Positions 59,827 to 64,000 of a stretch of DNA of 64,000 bases are shown here, in pieces. Below the pieces are notes generated by a model, which made no database searches, had not been told where the DNA came from, and saw only the letters and a program-made list of their open reading frames with translations. Source of the DNA: Micromonospora sp. WMMD980 (GTDB taxonomy: Bacteria > Actinomycetota > Actinomycetes > Mycobacteriales > Micromonosporaceae); the NCBI RefSeq assembly GCF_029626035.1, contig NZ_JARUBE010000003.1:434001-498000 (forward strand), read 5' to 3'. Position 1 is the stretch's first letter, and the number at the start of each line of letters is the position of its first letter. The position numbers and the translations under genes were made by a program.

Positions 59827-61635
59827 TCACGACGCCGGCACCCGCCACAGCCAGACGTCCTCGACCCGCTCGGGCGGGCCGAGCAGGGCGGTGGCCGTGC
59901 GGCGCAACGCCTCCTCGTCGACGTCGTACTTGGCGCCGTGCACCCGGTCGGCCAGCACCACCACCCGCACCCCCCAGTGGCGCAGGTTGGCCCGCGACTC
60001 CTGGATGCTGCCCTCGGTGACGATCGGCACCAGGCCGGTGCTGCCGGCCTGGTCCATCAGGGTGTCGAAGGTGCGCGGCACCGGGCCGATCCGGCCCCGG
60101 CCGTCCGGCCCGCCGGGGCCGAGGAAGAAGCCGGCCGGGATGCGGAACTCGCCCTGCCGGTGGGCGAGGGCGTACGCCTGCCAGCGCTGCCCGTCCGGGT
60201 AGACGTCGACGGTGAGCGGCAGTGGCGTGAGCACCCCGTCGGGCGGGACGTAGCGCTTCCAGGCCCCGCCGGTGATGAACGCCGGGATCGGCTCGCGGAC
60301 GCTGGTGAGCAGCGGCGTCGGCAGCAGCGGCAGCAGCGCGGCGGCGAAGCCGACCAGCCAGGCCGCGTCGACCGCCCGCCGGGGCGGCCGGGCGCGCAGC
60401 GCGTCGACCGCGTACGCCAGCAGCAGGCCGATCACCGGCGCGACGACGAGCGCCAGCCGCGACGGCAGCGCGGCGTTGACCACCGGCAGGTTGTCCAGCA
60501 CCCCGAACGGCAGCAACTGGTCGGTGCGCCGCCCGTTCCACCTGGCGGTCGGCCCCCAGGAGAGCACCGCGAAGACCACCGCGGTCACGCCGAGCGCGAG
60601 CAGGGTGGCCCGGAAGGCCCGGTCGGCGCGCCGCCACAGCAGGGCGAAGCAGGCGACCGCGAGCACCAGCAGCGGGATGCCGAAGAACGAGTTCTCCTCG
60701 GTCGGGTTGGGTGCCAGCGATGTGCCGAACCCGGCCCAGCCGGCCAGCGAGCGGCGCGGGTACGAGCCGAACGCGGCGATGTCCTCGGAGTGGATCAGCG
60801 GGTCGAAGCCGGTGCCGTGGAACCGTTGCGGCCCGGCGAAGTGCAGCCAGAGCGGGTACGCCAGCAGCGCGCCGGCCACCAGCGCGGTCACCCCGAGCCC
60901 GGCCAGCACGCGCGGGAGCGCCGCCCGTGCCTCCGTCCGGCGGGCCGGGTGCAGCGCCCAGACCAGCAGGAACACCGCGAGCGCCAGGGCGGTGAAGAAG
61001 AGTCCCTCGGCGGCGATCGAGAACGCCACCGCCACCAGCAGCCCGAGCACGATCCCGCCGGTGACCGCGTGGCCGGGGCGACGCAGCCGGAACACGCCCC
61101 AGACCAGCAGCGGCACCAGCCAGCCCGCGGTCCAGTTCAGGTGCGCGTTGGCGTGCGACACCATGGCCGGGCAGAAGCCGATGAACAGCGCGCCCACCCC
61201 GGCGGCCAGCCGGCTGCCCACCAGGTGCCGGCTGAGCAGCCAGTACCAGGCCACCGCGGTGGCGGCCAGGTTGAGCGTCAGGATCACCAGGAACGTCGCG
61301 GGTGGCCCGATCAGGTACGTCAGCGGCGCGAAGACCGCCGCGTACACGGTGATCGAGGTGTTGACCGCGAGGTTCACCCCGTCCGGAACGTTGATCAGGT
61401 GGGTGAAGAGCGGGTTCTCGCCGTGGGTGAGCGCGTGCCCGCCGAAGGCCAGCAGCCACTCGAAGAGCGCCTGGTCGCTGGAGTTGACGGTGATCGTGCG
61501 GGTGTTCGGGTCGCGCCACATTCCGCTGGTGACCCAGAGCGCCAGCGCCACCGCCGCGAGCGTCACCAGCAGGTCGGCCCGCCGGTCGCGGGCGGCGGTG
61601 GCGGGCGGCGGCTCGGCGACCGGGGAGGACGGCAC
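59827..61635 (-). CDS. large polytopic membrane protein, glycosyltransferase-like
   Basis: About 602 aa from GTG 61635; longer starts up to 61701 are open but lack a ribosome-binding site. About eleven hydrophobic segments ([39 protein letters not shown] and others), [20 protein letters not shown] with a GT-C-like Asp in the first loop, then a soluble C-terminus with [20 protein letters not shown]. Similar to actinomycete proteins of unknown function beside lipB. Possibly acts in envelope polysaccharide transfer. Confidence 0.7.
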   Translation of the reverse strand: MPSSPVAEPPPATAARDRRADLLVTLAAVALALWVTSGMWRDPNTRTITVNSSDQALFEWLLAFGGHALTHGENPLFTHLINVPDGVNLAVNTSITVYAAVFAPLTYLIGPPATFLVILTLNLAATAVAWYWLLSRHLVGSRLAAGVGALFIGFCPAMVSHANAHLNWTAGWLVPLLVWGVFRLRRPGHAVTGGIVLGLLVAVAFSIAAEGLFFTALALAVFLLVWALHPARRTEARAALPRVLAGLGVTALVAGALLAYPLWLHFAGPQRFHGTGFDPLIHSEDIAAFGSYPRRSLAGWAGFGTSLAPNPTEENSFFGIPLLVLAVACFALLWRRADRAFRATLLALGVTAVVFAVLSWGPTARWNGRRTDQLLPFGVLDNLPVVNAALPSRLALVVAPVIGLLLAYAVDALRARPPRRAVDAAWLVGFAAALLPLLPTPLLTSVREPIPAFITGGAWKRYVPPDGVLTPLPLTVDVYPDGQRWQAYALAHRQGEFRIPAGFFLGPGGPDGRGRIGPVPRTFDTLMDQAGSTGLVPIVTEGSIQESRANLRHWGVRVVVLADRVHGAKYDVDEEALRRTATALLGPPERVEDVWLWRVPAS

Positions 61636-61781
61636 GCAGCGGACGTTACCAACCGGACCCGGGCACACCGCCCGGACGGTGAATGTGTGAGTGACAACCA
61701 TTCCGGTCGATGAAACACGGACGTAACGTCTCGGCAACTCGGAGAGTGATTCAGTTCACATTCCATGATCGGGAGGTCCCC

Positions 61782-63014
61782 GTGTCCCGCTCCTCATCCC
61801 TCATCACCCGCCTCGCCGGAGCGGCGGCCGGGATCGTGCTGGCCGCGGCCGGCGTCCTGGTCGCCGCCCTGCCCGCGCAGGCCGCCTCGCTCACCCAGGT
61901 CGGCGGGTTCGGCTCCAACCCCGGCAACCTGACCATGTACGCCTACCGTCCGGACGGCCTGCCCGGCAACGCGCCCGCCGTGGTGCTGCTGCACGGCTGC
62001 ACCCAGAACGCCTCGACCTACTTCACCAACTCCGGCTGGCAGAAGTACGCCGACCAGTGGAAGTTCGCGCTGATCGTGCCGCAGCAGCCGTCCGGCAACA
62101 ACTCCACCTCCTGCTTCAACTGGTTCCAGACCGGCGACACCGCCCGGGGCCAGGGCGAGGCGTTGTCGATCAAGCAGATGGTCGACTACGCGAAGACGAA
62201 CTACGGCACCGCCGCCGGCCGGGTCTACGTCAGCGGCCTGTCCGCCGGCGGCGCCATGAGCTCGGTCATGCTCGCCACCTACCCGGACGTGTTCGCCGCC
62301 GGCTCCATCATCGCCGGCATCCCGTACCGCTGCGCCACCAGCACCACCACGGCGTACAGCTGCATGAACCCGGGCGTGGACAAGACCCCGGCGCAGTGGG
62401 GCGACCTGGTCCGCAACGCGTACGCCGGCTATTCCGGCCCGCGCCCCCGGGTGGCCGTGTGGCACGGCACCAGCGACTACACGGTCAACGTGGCGAACGC
62501 GACCGAGTCGCGGGACCAGTGGACCAACGTGCTCGGCGTCTCGCAGACGCCGACCAGCACCTCCTCGCTGCCGGGCGGCACCAGCCTGGAGGTCTACGGC
62601 AACGACCAGGTGCGTGTCTACCGGGTCTCCGGGATGGGCCACGGCACGCCCGTCGACCCGGGCTCGGCCGCCGACCAGTGCGGCACCGCCGGCGCGTACT
62701 TCCTGGACACCATCTGCTCGACGTACCGTGACGCGCTCTTCTTCGGCCTGGGCGGCGGCGCCACGCCCAGCCCGACCCCGACGGCGACCGCGTCGCCGAC
62801 CGCCTCGCCCACCCCGACCGCGTCGCCGACGCCGACCACCGCGCCGGTCTGCGTCACCGCCAGCAACTACGCGCACGTCGTGGCCGGTCGGGCCTACCAG
62901 TCCGGCGGCTACGCCTACGCGCTCGGCAGCGGCCAGCGGATGGGCCTCTACAACACCTTCTACACCACGTCGCTGAAGCAGACCGGCCCCAGCTACTGGG
63001 TCATCGGCTGCTGA
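61782..63014 (+). CDS. secreted PHB-depolymerase-family esterase
   Basis: 410 aa from GTG 61782 with GGGAGG upstream. Signal peptide (1-35, cleavage near PAQAAS). The catalytic domain has LLHGCTQNASTYF (oxyanion), VSGLSAGGAM with S154, GTSDYTVN with D232 and GMGHGTPVD with H287, the triad of CE1/PHB depolymerases. A Pro/Thr/Ser linker (about 325-355) connects to a C-terminal module CVTASNYAHVVAGRAYQSGG with paired Cys, a substrate-binding domain. It could cleave polyhydroxyalkanoate or feruloyl/acetyl esters of xylan; not decidable here. Confidence 0.87.
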   Translation: MSRSSSLITRLAGAAAGIVLAAAGVLVAALPAQAASLTQVGGFGSNPGNLTMYAYRPDGLPGNAPAVVLLHGCTQNASTYFTNSGWQKYADQWKFALIVPQQPSGNNSTSCFNWFQTGDTARGQGEALSIKQMVDYAKTNYGTAAGRVYVSGLSAGGAMSSVMLATYPDVFAAGSIIAGIPYRCATSTTTAYSCMNPGVDKTPAQWGDLVRNAYAGYSGPRPRVAVWHGTSDYTVNVANATESRDQWTNVLGVSQTPTSTSSLPGGTSLEVYGNDQVRVYRVSGMGHGTPVDPGSAADQCGTAGAYFLDTICSTYRDALFFGLGGGATPSPTPTATASPTASPTPTASPTPTTAPVCVTASNYAHVVAGRAYQSGGYAYALGSGQRMGLYNTFYTTSLKQTGPSYWVIGC

Positions 63015-63020
63015 CCCGAT

Positions 63021-63074
63021 GTAAGGAGGGGCCCCCGCTTAACGCCTCCGGTAGAGGCGGGGGCCCCGCTTAAC
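63021..63074. repeat. GGGGCCCC intergenic repeat, copy 6
   Basis: GTAAGGAGGGGCCCCCGC, TTAACGCCTCCGGTAGAGG, CGGGGGCCCCGCTTAAC. It is almost the same as copy 5 and lies between convergent genes. Confidence 0.83.
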
Positions 63075-63089
63075 ATCTGCCAGCGGCCC

Positions 63090-63989
63090 TCAGCCGGTGA
63101 GAGCGGCGTGCAGCGCGCCCGGCAGATTCGGGTGGGTCCAGGTGAAGCCGGCCCTGCCGAGCACCCCGGGCAGCACCCGGGTGCTGGTCAGCGCCTCCTG
63201 GGCGAACCCGCCGAGCGCCACCTTCAGCGCCAGCGCCGGGATCGGCATGATCGCCGGCCGGTGCAGCTGGCGGGCCAGCTCCCGGGTGAACTCGGCGTTC
63301 GTCACCGGCGCCGGGCCGACCACGTTCACCGGGCCGGCCACGTCGTCGCGGGCCAGCAGGAAGGCCACCGCGTCCAGCCAGTCCCGCATCGAGATCCACG
63401 GCAGCCACTGCCGGCCGTTGCCCAGCTTGCCGCCGATGCCGAGCCGGAACGGCAGTAACTGCGGCTTGAGCAGGCCGCCGTCGCGGTGCAGCGGCAGCCC
63501 GGTGCGCAGCCGGACCACGCGGACGCCGGCGTCCTCGGCCGGTCGGGTCGCCGCCTCCCAGACCCGGCAGACGTCGGCGAGGAACCCCTCACCGGCCGGC
63601 GCGTCCTCCTCCACCGTCCGGTCCCCGGTGTTGCCGTACCAGCCGACCGCGGACGAGTTCAGCAGCACCGCCGGCCGGTCCGTGGTGGGCAGACCCGCGA
63701 TCGTGATGGCGAGCGTGGTCGTGCTGTCCACCCGGCTGGTACGAATCAGCTTCTGGTAGTCGTCGTTCCAGCGCTTGTCGCCCACCCCGGCGCCGGCCAG
63801 GTTGACGACCGCCTCGGCCTCCGCGACCACCTGCGGGTCGAGCTGCGCGGCGGACGGATTCCACCGTCGCTCGTCCGGCCCGCGTGGGGGGCGGCGGACC
63901 AGGCGGGTGACCTGGTGCCCGTCGGCGGTGAGCCGGTCGACCAGTCGGGTGCCGAGGAAGCCGGAGGCGCCGGCCATGAGGATCCGCAT
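63090..63989 (-). CDS. TIGR01777-family epimerase (SDR39U1-like)
   Basis: 299 aa. MRILMAGASGFLGTRLVDRL carries the NAD(P)-binding G-x-x-G-x-x-G; RRWNPSAAQLD, NLAGAGVGDKRWNDDYQK and LLNSSAVGWYGNTGDRTVEE are family signatures, and a DUF1731-type C-terminus (PIPALALKVALGGFAQEALT) is present. Predicted NAD-dependent sugar-nucleotide epimerase, substrate unknown. In actinobacteria it is commonly next to lipB and lipA, as here. Confidence 0.92.
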   Translation of the reverse strand: MRILMAGASGFLGTRLVDRLTADGHQVTRLVRRPPRGPDERRWNPSAAQLDPQVVAEAEAVVNLAGAGVGDKRWNDDYQKLIRTSRVDSTTTLAITIAGLPTTDRPAVLLNSSAVGWYGNTGDRTVEEDAPAGEGFLADVCRVWEAATRPAEDAGVRVVRLRTGLPLHRDGGLLKPQLLPFRLGIGGKLGNGRQWLPWISMRDWLDAVAFLLARDDVAGPVNVVGPAPVTNAEFTRELARQLHRPAIMPIPALALKVALGGFAQEALTSTRVLPGVLGRAGFTWTHPNLPGALHAALTG

Positions 63990-64000
63990 GTTCCCATCTT

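Overview
The window is very GC-rich, uses GTG starts freely and carries a layout typical of a high-GC actinomycete. The family set (glnA2, glnE, glnA1, RDD protein, DUF4191 protein, lipA, lipB, TIGR01777 epimerase, panB), a dispersed GGGGCCCC intergenic repeat and the kind of integrative element present all point to Micromonosporaceae, most likely Micromonospora. That placement is inferred from reading alone.

Region 1 (1-3920) is chromosomal: a partial MarR regulator divergent from an MFS exporter, a TauE/SafE-type permease, a beta-lactamase-fold serine hydrolase and the RNase P RNA gene rnpB. Region 2 (3891-20676) is a 16.8-kb actinomycete integrative and conjugative element (AICE) integrated in the 3' end of rnpB. 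It is bounded by a perfect 44-bp direct repeat. Its core reads GntR regulators, a chain of overlapping small genes with a second GntR and a GT2 glycosyltransferase, an FtsK/TraB-like translocase, a DUF2637 membrane protein, an HUH-type Rep, Xis and a tyrosine integrase. Two blocks of low-GC cargo lie next to the ends. At the left is an HD + HSP90-like (GHKL) ATPase fusion followed by a three-TM membrane protein, the best candidate for an undescribed (probably anti-phage) system. At the right is a 416-aa membrane protein. DNA just outside the right end resembles the element's left end and may be a fossil of an earlier insertion.

Region 3 (about 20.8-36.6 kb) is mixed chromosome: a degraded gene, a DJ-1/PfpI protein with a perfect 12-bp inverted repeat at its start, a GNAT enzyme, two roadblock-like proteins, a YcaQ-like protein, a PadR regulator with its membrane partner, a histone-H1-like protein, an RNB exonuclease, F420 reductase, panB, nadE, glnA2, a WYL regulator and an orphan protein whose N-terminus resembles NACHT-associated helical domains. 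Region 4 (36.6-54 kb) has a secreted amylase, a streptogramin-lyase-like propeller, an S66 peptidase, glnE, three polytopic membrane proteins (two of them tandem mannosyltransferase-like paralogues), and glnA1 with a GlnR box. GlnE is expected to adenylylate GlnA1 (target Tyr in DLYDLPPEE), so nitrogen assimilation is a theme of this stretch.

Region 5 (54-64 kb) has lipA and lipB (lipoate synthesis), membrane glycosyltransferase-like proteins, a PHB-depolymerase-family esterase and a TIGR01777 epimerase. It also has an archaeal-type aspartyl-tRNA synthetase preceded by a well-formed translational T-box riboswitch, into whose linker a copy of the GGGGCCCC repeat has been inserted. I saw no tRNA, rRNA, CRISPR array or classical insertion sequence.
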